From NCBI RefSeq assembly GCF_009389715.1, contig NC_052404.1, positions 1,604,738-1,668,737 on the forward strand: DNA of 64,000 nucleotides, written 5' to 3'. Position numbers and translations under genes: made by a program. The notes beneath the pieces are model-generated. The model was not told the origin of the DNA and searched no databases. It saw only the letters and a list, made by a program, of their open reading frames with translations. This document shows, one piece after another, positions 53,301 through 64,000 of the stretch. This DNA comes from Phoenix dactylifera (lineage: Eukaryota > Streptophyta > Magnoliopsida > Arecales > Arecaceae). Positions within the stretch are counted from its first letter, which is position 1; every line of letters begins with the position of its first letter.

Positions 53301-54998
53301 ATCTCTTTGCAGGAGAAAGTCGCCCTCCAGAACCTGAACTTTGTCTTGCTAAAACCTTAGACTCTACCAAAATAATACTATTTACATAAAGGATATGCTT
53401 ACTTGAAGATGCATTGATGAACCTTGAACTGCATATGGGGAAAATCTAGCCTAAAAGAACCAGCTTGTTAAGGGCCTGTTTCGGTAACCAAGCAAGAGTG
53501 GACTGGATTTCCTGCTGATTTGTGGATTGTACAACCCATTTGGGCATGGCGGCCCAAATACTATAGGAGAAAAAAAAAAGATCTCTGTGGATCCTTTCTG
53601 TTCCTTCCGGTGAAGGATGCTGATCAGATAGCATCGGGCTTGATAAGACCGCGACGTAGTTTTTCAGTTAGAATAGGAGCCGGAACTTAGATGGGTTAAC
53701 AGGACCGATTCGCACAGGATATTACTGCAGGAATACCCAAACAGACCCTTAGTCACTTTGGAAGAAAAGAATCCCAAGTGGCAAGAGAGATAGCTGAGCA
53801 ACTTTGGTCCAAGAAGACAAGGATAGCCATGAAAATGTATTGCACTGAATACAGAACAGATATGGATAACATATTTAATATATCCATATCCATGTCCATT
53901 TTTATTCAGCTTGTGCAAGAGCAATATGTATAACATCCATACTTTTTTTTTCTATAACGGATATTGGCAAAGGTCGGGCACCAGTATATATGTATTTCCT
54001 TAAAATGTTTATAGATATGGATCATATATGAGTATTTCTATATTTGTTTCAAAGCTTAAACAAATGTTCATAAGAATTATATTTTCAGTAAATCCATATT
54101 TTCTTGAAGTTGGTATGGATAAAAACCGGATGTTCATTATCTAAATTTCCGACAAAACATAACATAATTGATCATCTATGATAAATATGATAGGAAATCA
54201 AGAAAATATATCGAACATGTTAGTCTTCAAAAATAAACTACACAAAAACTAATCGGATGCATAGAACTAAAACCTAAATAATCCATCAACATTATAAAAT
54301 GAAACATTGTTACAATTAGTGCAATAATGTACAATTCTAAATTGTGATCAGTGCAACAGATGTCACTATAACAGCAAAAGTACAAGCTTTCCCATTCAAA
54401 GACAAACTTTTACCCACCTTGCAAGATGATGCCCCAAAACAGCAGCTTGAGCGTCCTGACCACCACCCTCCTCACAGCAAGAAGTCGGTTCGGTATCCTC
54501 TGCACCCAAAACAGAAAAGAGTTTTAAGATTACCTCCACACCGGCGGCGATGGAAATGATTCGAAAAAGAAACCCCAGACCTTGAGAGAGAGGGGAATGG
54601 CCATCCCCACGATGAAGAGAAAGAAGGGCATCACGAAATCGGCGAGGTTGCAGCCATTCCACGGCGCATGTCCGATCACCGGCCACTCGCCCCCCGCTCC
54701 GTCCACCAAGATCATCATCTGCGGAAAATACCAGATCAGAAGGCTGTGCGTCAACCAGAAAGGAATGAAAGGATTCTCTACCGTCCGATTTTTTTCGCAG
54801 GATCATCTTCGAATTCGGGAAGCGGGAGGGGTGAAGGAGAGGGAGTACCGCGACGGTGAGGCCTCGGAAGATGTCGAGCGAGGCGACGCGCTTCGCCCGG
54901 CGGGGCTTCTCGGCCTCGCCGGCGGCGACGAGGAGGCGGTCGGGGTCCTCGTCAGCGGCGGGGTGGGATCGACGGAGGAGATCTTGGCCGGTGGCCAT
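44321..54998 (-). CDS. HGSNAT-like multi-pass membrane acetyltransferase
   Basis: Plant homologue of heparan-alpha-glucosaminide N-acetyltransferase, which in animal lysosomes moves an acetyl group from cytosolic acetyl-CoA to luminal glucosamine. Exons (minus): 54998-54849, 54718-54581, 54499-54418, 52509-52433, 52340-52225, 51469-51352, 47166-47050, 46883-46792, 45954-45888, 45778-45697, 45551-45460, 44722-44579, 44467-44321; 473 aa. The basic N-terminus with EAEKPRRAKRVASLDIFRGLTVA leads into the first membrane segment. The His equivalent to the animal catalytic His is kept in GHAPWNG (residue 67), followed by NLADFVMPFFLFIVG. Further hydrophobic segments follow, with a loop containing RGKLDPPCNAVGYIDRQVLG; the end HHLGIYWKL is conserved. 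Plants lack heparan sulfate, so the substrate is unknown. Confidence 0.95.
48720..49510 (+). mobile_element. Gypsy-like LTR fragment with primer-binding-site-like sequence
   Basis: The block ends GGCGTGACA at 49489 and is followed four bases later by a sequence resembling the primer-binding site for initiator Met tRNA (49494-49504), the usual arrangement at the 5' LTR of Gypsy elements such as Tekay/Del. Upstream is a CTATTTAA box with a pyrimidine-rich, GCCG-rich leader, like the U3/R parts of monocot LTRs. The left edge is approximate. No gag or pol and no second LTR were recognised, so this is a fragment or a non-autonomous derivative. Confidence 0.45.
49515..49850. repeat. CT-rich tandem repeat, about three units of 110 bp
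   Basis: Units at about 49520, 49660 and 49755 share GCTCATTC or GTTCATTC, CTCTCTC, CTTACC..TTGCTACCGTACCCCC and ACTTCCATCT..CTGAC. The last two units are close copies. Confidence 0.65.
50420..50740. repeat. Worn short-period repeat in the intron insert
   Basis: The core TTTCATGGTTCATTCATTAAGACAG..ACTGTT and variants recurs near 50427, 50508, 50549, 50665 and 50700, twice with GGGAAGCC before it and twice with TTCTTGTTTCAGTGGGCTA. Spacing is irregular (about 35-115 bases). Confidence 0.55.
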
Positions 54999-55302
54999 TT
55001 CTTGTTTGGGGCTTGGAGAGGAGTTCTTCGGAGAGGAGGAGAAGTTTGGCGTGGGAGAGTGAGCAAGTGTGATCTGGCAGGCGGCGGGGTGTTCGAACGA
55101 GGGATGCTCAGTTGGCGGGCCATAGCGAAGATTCCTCCTTGCATGATTAGTTTTGTTTTGACGCGGAACCTTGCTGTTAACGTATGCGCTACGTTTGTCC
55201 GGCGAGGGATAATTTTCATTTGAAATTGCGTATGGATATTTTTTCGTTTTTAATCTAAGAATTGGTTTACGTTGGTGGTCCAAGCAATCGTGTCATGCAA
55301 TG
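54999..55302. promoter_or_regulatory. HGSNAT-like 5' leader and promoter region
   Basis: GC-rich leader up to about 55130, then AT-richer. No clear TATA box was picked out; the start of transcription is unknown. Confidence 0.35.
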
Positions 55303-55366
55303 TGTGATTGGTTGAGGAAGATGGTTCATTCAAATGTGATTGGGTGAGGGAGATGGTTAATTCAAA
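55303..55366. repeat. Perfectly adjacent 32-bp tandem duplication
   Basis: TGTGATTGGTTGAGGAAG.. at 55303-55334 and TGTGATTGGGTGAGGGAG.. at 55335-55366; 29 of 32 bases identical. Confidence 0.9.
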
Positions 55367-55402
55367 AGAAAGAAATAGGATATTTGATGACCAATTATAT
55401 GT

Positions 55403-56936
<1,534 letters not shown>

Positions 56937-59900
56937 TCAACCACGGCCACGCCCGCCGCCTGTTAATATTTATTCCATAAAGAGAAAATCATGAATCAGT
57001 TTTTATGCAGAATGAAAGCTAATATTCTCCCACAAGCTAATGAGAAACACCGATGATACATACAAAGAGGGGAAACCATACCTCTGCCGCCGCCACCTTT
57101 ACCACCAGCTCCACCCTTGCCACGACCACCTTTGCCACCGTCTTCCTGACGTCCAATGCCTTTGGCTGACCTACCGCTGCCGCCATCCTCTCTACCTCTT
57201 CCCCTTCCACGGCCAACACCAGGTGGTTTCCTGTCTGCAGAGAGAACACACGAAAAATAAAAATGATTCAGGATGGTGCCAAAGATGTGAGCCACTAATA
57301 GTAATGTGCACAAGGACGACTACGAGCCTATGTGCCACGGCTCATACTCAAATATTCAAAAGGACAAATATTCTTCTGGGACGGGTTTTTAACAGATTCC
57401 AAGTTTGTTCGATCAAAGAATGAGTGGTCATCCAACAGTACACAAATATTCAAAAGAACCTAATGAGCTCACAGGCTTTAGTTGTAGTATGTCTTGAATA
57501 TTGTTCAATAATTTATTCCATATATTGGAAAGGGACAAAAATGTTTCATCTTTGTGAGTGATGAACATTGTTCTATTACCTCATGATGTAACAAAATATT
57601 CCAGTATCTTGAGGTTTAAGTTCTCTATAATATCAAAAGTATAATAGGTTTGTGGAAGTTACCTGAACGGCTCTTGGTGGTTTCTTCTTGAACTTTGTCA
57701 ATGACCTGGAATAGCAACCCAGAATTAGAACTTCTTTTTGGAAATTAAATCAAATCAAGGAATTGGAAGCTTATGAACCGCGTGTCCAGATAGTTATATA
57801 ATCCCAAGTTCATTAGTAGGAGGTTTAACTAGTACAGGTTAAGGACATAATACGTGTAACAAAGGAGCAAAATGACCTGCCACCCCTAATAATTCCCAAG
57901 ACTTAAAGAGTCTAGGGAAAGGAAGGAAGGTTTGACATGGGGATTGCATTCATCTCTATGGCAAAATCTACATAGATACAAACCAATCTGAAAGACAACA
58001 GCCAACCGAACTCCATAACTAGGCCATTTATGTAATGATACATGAAACCTGACCAAAATAATGTATCATGAATACCTCTCATAACATATAAGCATGAACT
58101 TCAGCTAGCAACAAGGTGTTCTTACTTTTACCCTAAACTTATGTTATCTGGGCACTTGCATGGTTGCCAAGTTTCAGGGTCCTCGAGTGCTAGACATGGC
58201 AGCCTCAAAAAATCTAGGCACGGGGACAGAGTATATATGCATGTCTGTACATGCACACACATACATCACATGTATAAGTGTCCTCAAGCCATTGTTTTCA
58301 TGCTTATCAAAAATAAAGAAACAGAAAAGAGAAGTAGAGAGAGACTGTCAAAAAAATAAAATAATAGAACAGCCATGAGTATGCAAGTTGTTTAAGTTAT
58401 TCCTTAGACACATTTAAGTTATTTAACATGTGTTAAGATACTTAAGATGATAGATAACCATGAAACTCTACTAAAAATATAATATCATTGCAAAAAGTGG
58501 TTAGCTCTTAGAAAATAAGTCTCCTGCATGATATTCCAAAAAATGAGTGCCAGGATTTTGTTGATGTCAGCAAAGCACTTCAAAGTGGATTGTCCAGCTA
58601 TGTCATGTCACGTCCTACGGTCCTATTATGTCCAAATGTCCAAAAAAGCCGAGATATCTAGAAACCTTTATATATATATATATAAAGAGTGTTAACCTTA
58701 ATGCACCTGAGTGATACTTTGTTCAACTTGATTGGGTTGCCAGCACTGCTGCTATTGCTATACTGAACACTGACCCCCCTCAAGCAGAAAATTAAGCAGG
58801 AGTTATTATCATAATTGCTCTGGTAATGTTGGTACCTCATGCCTTGCAGTATATACATACCAAGATCTCTATTAAACAGATGATAAACCTTAAAACATTA
58901 CTTAACTGAATGAGAAGCACTGATAACTTCTTTGCAGAACAAATCATCGGATAATCATACACCTTCTTACAGTTTGAAGGAGTCGCACACTCTTGGTGTA
59001 TCAAATACAGGGATCAATTTTAGACATGCACAGACCAAGGTTACCACAATAAATGATACGAGAAATCTACTTAAGGATACTAGACATCCATTATCTACAT
59101 TGGGAAAAAAACTGTGGATAAAAACAGCTATATTTCACAGGCAACACAAGACTGGGGACAGGTAAGGCAATTGATTTGCTGGCTGCGAAGTACAAAGGAG
59201 ATAGTTCCTACCTGTTCTTTTTACAGCTGTACATATGCTTTGGGCAATTGGATGACTCCATCAAGTAATTTTAATGATTTAAATGAAATTAAGTCACCAA
59301 GCTATTTTTTGCAAACATTTGGTAAAAGTGATAACTATTCCAAGCTACTCGAATTGCAAGTAAAAAAGTTTGTGGAGGGGTCAATATTTCCCGGGGTTCC
59401 CAACCTTCAAGTCTATGTATGCAAAAATCTCCATTGTAGCATTGATGTGGAGGTGCAAATTGCTGTAGATATCCAAAATAAAAGGTTCACATTGCTATGG
59501 ACAAGGCTAAATTATGGTATACAGTTATAAATAAGAAATCAATGAATGCTCAGACCAATGACTTTGAGAGATGATAGCTTGCTGTGCCTTCTTCAAAAAA
59601 AATAAGTGTGACGCACCAACTACTTTCCAACTTTTTACAAAAATAAACAAGCAGCGAGTTCGGCATATATAGCTTTCTGTTCTATTGTTTACTAAATTTT
59701 TGTTTATATACATAATGGCAACATTAGGTTATGCTTTGAACTTTTAAAGATTTTGCAGTCATTCAAATTGTCATGCAAACCGTGGTCATGTTGCTCATTG
59801 TCTGAGTCATGTGCTAATTCACATAAGCCACATATCACAGGTTCTAGCAATTCAATTCCTTTTCGCTATTTTTCTAAACAAGGTTTAAAATATTTTTTTG

Positions 59901-62900
59901 CAACCATTGAATCCACCTTCCCAGCATCATTATGTAGATGGGGAATATGTTCTTCTCTAGGGCCCTTTTATATTAACACAATGAACTACATTGATCAGGC
60001 ACAAACTAATGTTGTGGAACCCACAAAAACAAAATTAGAAAGCAATATGTAAAGAAACTATTGAAAATTTTAGAAATGTTCATCTAATATAAATGATGCC
60101 TATCATTAAGGCACACTAAAAGCAAAGAGAAAAGGGAAAAGTGGCTAGATGAGTGCGAATGGCTCCCCCACCCACCCACCGACCCACCCCTTCTTTTGTA
60201 GGGAAAAATATTGTCGGAAGGGGGTGCTGGGTTTAATAAAGGATTTTGATTTTTGAGTACAACTTTTGTCCTGGGTTTTAATGTCAGAATACCCACCTGG
60301 AAGCTGGAAATCTCAAACTAAGCCTCCTGTTTGACTTGAACATCAGGAAAGTAAAAAAGAAATCTAAAAACTTAACATTATAATAGGACTACTGGATCAT
60401 TAGAACCAAAAAAAAAAATAATGATACAAGTTTTCTTTAAGATCAAGCCTTTATATGGTACTTGCACATGAACCAACCTACCGCACTCAATGTACAATAA
60501 CATGTCCATAAATTTGATAGTCCGTGGTAATTTCATACCTTTGACTAATTTAAGCATGTAAGTACCATTCCACCAAATCCGATAAACAATCAAAAATAAT
60601 CAAAGACATATGCTCTGGTTTATGCCGCATTGTTGAGACTAAAGTATTCCAATGCAGATTTCTCTAATTGTATAGGAATACTAGAAGCATTCTGAAGGCT
60701 GAACTGCATGGATACCATTCTAAATGACATTGAAACATAAGGCTCTCCATGTTCCAAGCACAGGACTCATATTTCTAACTTGTCTGCTGAAGCAGTAAAA
60801 AACCAAAATCCAAGTTGAATAAGACATCAAGTACAGCTATTAAAACTAATACTTAATACCACACACATATTAAACCCTCTACAATATATTGATGTGTAAC
60901 CACACACTCAAAAATGGACAACAATTTGCAAAAATGCTAAAATAAACAGCAAATCTTCTCAGTGATGAAGTGGCCATCTGTTGAACATCAAACAACATAT
61001 CACACCCTGCTGGACAATATGACCTCAAAAGAGTCCTCTAACTAGAAGACAAGAGCAACAAATAAGTTCATCATTGACACTATCATGCATGAATTGTGAG
61101 ATCCACCCCTTTAAATTCAGCTAGATTTTATGAATTCAACTTTGCTATTGGTCCTCGTCTAAGCCCAAGTCACCATTTTGATAATATTCTTGAGTTATTT
61201 GTGCATAATTCTCAATGGTTCTTCTTTGATCAGCACATATTAACTTTCAATAAATATCCCAAACACGTATTCATTTAGCCATCTAAGGTCAATCATCTCA
61301 AACAACTTTCCTTCATAGATCTGCCTCAAACTCTATGCTCCCTAATTCAACTTTAGGCAGTCCTTCCATATTGACATTAACTCCTATAACTGCTACTGTA
61401 TTCATTTTTTGTGTACATAGTGCAGCATAGATCTTTAGTTCCTCCATCATCTTTCCTAGTATTTGCTTGCCTTTTTTTGGTGTTCAGAAGGTCATTAGAA
61501 GTTGCACATGTCATTAAATTTACTAAAATCTGCTTTTTCTTTCGAATCAATATAGCATTTTATGTCCTATACACTCTTTTTTTCAACTTTTTTTCTAATT
61601 GACAAGCTTACTCAATAGCTGCATTCTGAACATCCACTTTCAACCACCAATTTCCCTTGCCAGGAATTTTTATCTGAACAAATTTAGACACTACAGCATC
61701 TCAGAGGCTACTCCATTAATGCAAACTACCAAGGAACATTACTTAATCTTTGGGCATCTTCTTAACCTCCGATTGTAGTTCAGCTCATGCTAAGTATATC
61801 TATAAACAACTTGCACATGTTGAGTGGCTAACTCTCTCCAACATATAATTTTGATGCTTACTTTTCATGTCTCTGTAGAAAACATAGGAATACTTGATTT
61901 TGATGATTATCAAAAAGAAGAAAAAAAACTGAGATTGTTGATTTTTCTATCTTAAGACACGTGTTTATACGATCTTTAAATTAGCTATTTTATGTAATAA
62001 CGGATTTATAGGCATCAGCCAATTACCTTCCTCAAAGTATCCATCTCTTTTGTAACTGAAGATGGTAATGGTACCAGTGGCTTGCTGTATTAGCATCAAT
62101 TAGCTGCATAATGTATGTAAGTGTAATGTACAAATAAGCATATAACGTCTGCATGTAGAGACATACAGACAGAAACATAAACAAATTTATCTGTGTATAA
62201 ATCCCATTTTATCCAAAACACACTGGTCTATCAGCACAATATTAATAAGAATGGATTGCACATGTTCAGTGATGAGGAAGATCAACATCGTCCTACATAT
62301 TATGTATTTTGACCAAGAGGCATGAGAAAGAACAACAGGAATGTATAGGAGGATTATTTTAATAACATCTTCCACTTAGTTACTTGAAGGGGGTTTAACA
62401 AGCAAAAGAACCTCATTTTTGAGTTTGTGTATGTTTTAATAAATCCCACATAATCTTCTCCACATAGAGGTTTTTGCTCAATCATATTATTTTTGAATAA
62501 ACATGCAAAAAGTTCTGTCCAAAAAAGAAAAAAGAACAAAAATTTTAAGCTCTTCCAATTAGCAAGTGACTAATTGGAACACAGAGATAAAGGATAAGTA
62601 CCGCAAGAGTAAAGTGAGAGGGTAAAAGAAAAAAGACACTCTTCTGCAAAGGTTTTCTTATATACCTCATCAGGAACGCGAAGATATTTAATGGTATTCC
62701 CTCGAATATAGCATTCAGGCATCCTCCAAAACCTGTCTCCATCCTACATCACAATGACATCCTATAAGAAGCACGAAACAAAACCAATCTAATTCCACTA
62801 GAACAAACCAAACAGCAATACATAAACCAAACAACAAAACAGTCACCTTTGAGGTACAAATGACCTCACGGAGGTGAATGTTCATCCAGGTATCACAGTT

Positions 62901-63336
62901 CACCAAGTGTCCATTGTACGTCTCCCCGTTCTTCAGCTCCACCAGCTGTCACCACACAATAACGTCATCAATCAACACACTAAATAACTACCAGTATCAA
63001 GAAAAACGGATCCAAAAACAAAGCCCCAGCATCATGAATCCAAGAAAGCACAAAAACGTGAACCCTATGTAATAAAGCGACAGTCCAAAGTTAAGGACAA
63101 AAGTATCTCACCATGGGATGCCCTTGGGCCGTCTTCAGGAGTGATAGCGGAAGCTGGAAAGTCGCACCAAAAGTGCAAGTTCAAAATCATAACACCCCAA
63201 GGAAATAATACAGATAATTCAAAAAAAATGAACACTTTGAAACCCTAACCACATCCAAACCCTAATAGAACCCACAAAAATAACAAAAAAAAATCCTCAA
63301 TTAAAAAAAAAAACCCGTCAGAAAAAAACGCACCAT
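56937..63336 (-). CDS. LSM4: U6 snRNA-associated Sm-like protein LSm4
   Basis: Subunit of the LSm2-8 ring that holds the U6 snRNA 3' end in the nucleus and of the LSm1-7 ring that promotes mRNA decapping in the cytosol. Coding exons (minus): 63336-63334, 63153-63112, 62945-62847, 62743-62666, 57705-57663, 57234-57082, 56959-56937; 146 aa. The first coding exon carries only the ATG. Sm1 spans [20 protein letters not shown] and beyond, Sm2 is [12 protein letters not shown]. From about residue 90 the tail is RGG/GKGG-rich ([20 protein letters not shown]), the usual LSm4 tail for arginine methylation and P-body assembly. Intron 4 is 5 kb. An acceptor at 63378 suggests a further intron in the 5' UTR. 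Confidence 0.97.
57706..62665. other. LSM4 intron 4, 5 kb
   Basis: It separates the Sm fold exons from the tail exons. It contains a 138-codon plus-strand frame (59114-59530) and a 99-codon one (59753-60052) with no family that I recognise, a (TA)n run near 58670-58684, a CCCACCC-rich patch at 60165-60190 and otherwise AT-rich sequence. No clear transposon ends. Confidence 0.5.
63240..63264. promoter_or_regulatory. Two telo-boxes in LSM4 intron 1
   Basis: AAACCCTA at 63240-63247 and 63257-63264, within 100 bases downstream of the start codon. This word is enriched near starts of plant translation and RNA-processing genes; function here is inferred. Confidence 0.4.
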
Positions 63337-63850
63337 CTTCCCGAGCCCGGAGATCGAATAGGCCAAGAGAAATAAACCTGCAATCAAGAACAAGGGTGAG
63401 AAGAGAAACAAAGGGATCATCCATAGCCCAAACAAACAAAACAAAACAAAAAAAATCCATCTCCTGGGGAGCAGAGATCGATGGGATCGATCCCTGTTTC
63501 TTAGAACCCTAGAATCGAAGAAAAAGATTAGATACGAACCGTAAACTTATTGTTTTGGGAACGAAAATTCTCGAGCCCTAATTATAACATGAGAAGAAAG
63601 CGAAGAAAAATTACTCTCATGGAGGAAGGATTTAACCAGGAGAGCCTCCTATTCTGACTCTCCATGGAAGTGAGGTACATATTTATACTGGAAAATGGGG
63701 GTGGTCGGCGACGGGTCTGACAAAGTCGGGTCTGATAATTTTGGATCTGAATGAACCCGATCCGAAACAACGTAGCGAAGCCGGATCTAGTTATGATTGA
63801 AATTTTGATTAGGTGCAATCCCATGACCTTAGCGGAAACAACATAGAATT
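63337..63850. promoter_or_regulatory. LSM4 leader and promoter region
   Basis: Leader with a probable 5' UTR intron (acceptor TTGATTGCAG ending at 63378; donor perhaps near 63535). 63690-63790 has GGGTCTGA and GATCCGAAAC words. No other gene. Confidence 0.4.
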
Positions 63851-63879
63851 GGACTTACAGTTCGCATGATGACATCCCA

Positions 63880-64000
63880 ATCCCATACTTGTTAGCTTGC
63901 TTCACTGCCTCCAAGTCTAAAATTGATCAATTGTTGCTCTTGGAGGGTAACTCAGTAGAGGTGATTGAGCGGATTCTACATAAAAGATCGGGGATATCTA
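63880..64000 (+). mobile_element. Probable LINE RNase H fragment cut by the window end
   Basis: The plus strand reads LACFTASKSKIDQ then LLLLEGNSVEVIERIL, which resembles the RNase H strand with LEGDS..VI in plant L1-type LINEs and the fragment at 34977. Upstream of it the frame has stops. The match is short, so confidence is limited. Confidence 0.4.

Noticed and set aside
54396-55283. A 295-codon minus-strand open frame, longest in the region
   Set aside because: It runs through HGSNAT-like exons 1-3 in the wrong frame or through introns. The spliced chain from 54998 explains the region with conserved protein sequence.
59744-59830. Possible RNase H-like fragment ([16 protein letters not shown])
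   Set aside because: It shares only an ANR..AHCL word with LINE RNase H tails; no EGDS strand, A tail or target duplication is nearby.

Overview
The window looks like nuclear DNA of a flowering plant. The genes are split by many introns with plant GT-AG junctions, the spacers are AT-rich and carry plant transposon relics, and every recognised protein is a plant family. Protein wording and repeat style suggest a monocot, perhaps a palm, but this is a guess from memory and not a search result. There are no prokaryotic operons, CRISPR arrays, or rRNA or tRNA genes that I could recognise.

Seven protein genes are supported. Apart from the first, which is cut by the window edge, each exon chain was rebuilt by hand and gives one uninterrupted reading frame whose summed length is a multiple of three. 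(1) <100-4938, + strand: the 3' half of an SR34/SR30-type splicing factor, with a 4.1 kb intron inside its RS-domain region. (2) 8438-13994, +: a GH1 beta-glucosidase, 13 exons, 516 aa. (3) 19605-24896, +: TCTP, 5 exons, 168 aa. (4) 25954-31172, -: a universal stress protein, 4 exons, 169 aa. (5) 39314-43114, +: an NLA/BAH1-like SPX-RING ubiquitin ligase, 6 exons, 330 aa. (6) 44321-54998, -: an HGSNAT-like membrane acetyltransferase, 13 exons, 473 aa. (7) 56937-63336, -: LSM4, 7 coding exons, 146 aa.

The spaces between genes hold repeats. A solo LTR of about 2.1 kb with a perfect 5-bp target duplication lies behind the beta-glucosidase. A degenerate hAT-like element with an internal tandem duplication lies upstream of TCTP. 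The 8 kb between the divergent USP and NLA genes contains a degenerate tandem array, a hAT-like relic rich in CCGGTT words, a 5'-truncated LINE with a 20-bp target duplication, a compound microsatellite, and a PIF/Harbinger-like element (TAA duplications) with a GC-rich core and an AT-rich tandem array. Intron 7 of the HGSNAT-like gene holds a Gypsy-like LTR fragment and two degenerate minisatellites.

The genes do not form a pathway: RNA processing (SR, LSM4), growth and translation (TCTP), phosphate or nitrogen signalling (NLA), stress (USP), glycoside hydrolysis and an orphan acetyltransferase are simply neighbours. TCTP, USP and LSM4 share telo-box motifs near their 5' ends. I found no clearly new biological system. 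The observations I rate highest are a candidate poison exon in the SR gene's long intron, the odd cargo of the PIF-like element, a degenerate minisatellite in NLA intron 1 that copies the exon-1 splice donor, and altered sugar-site motifs in the beta-glucosidase.
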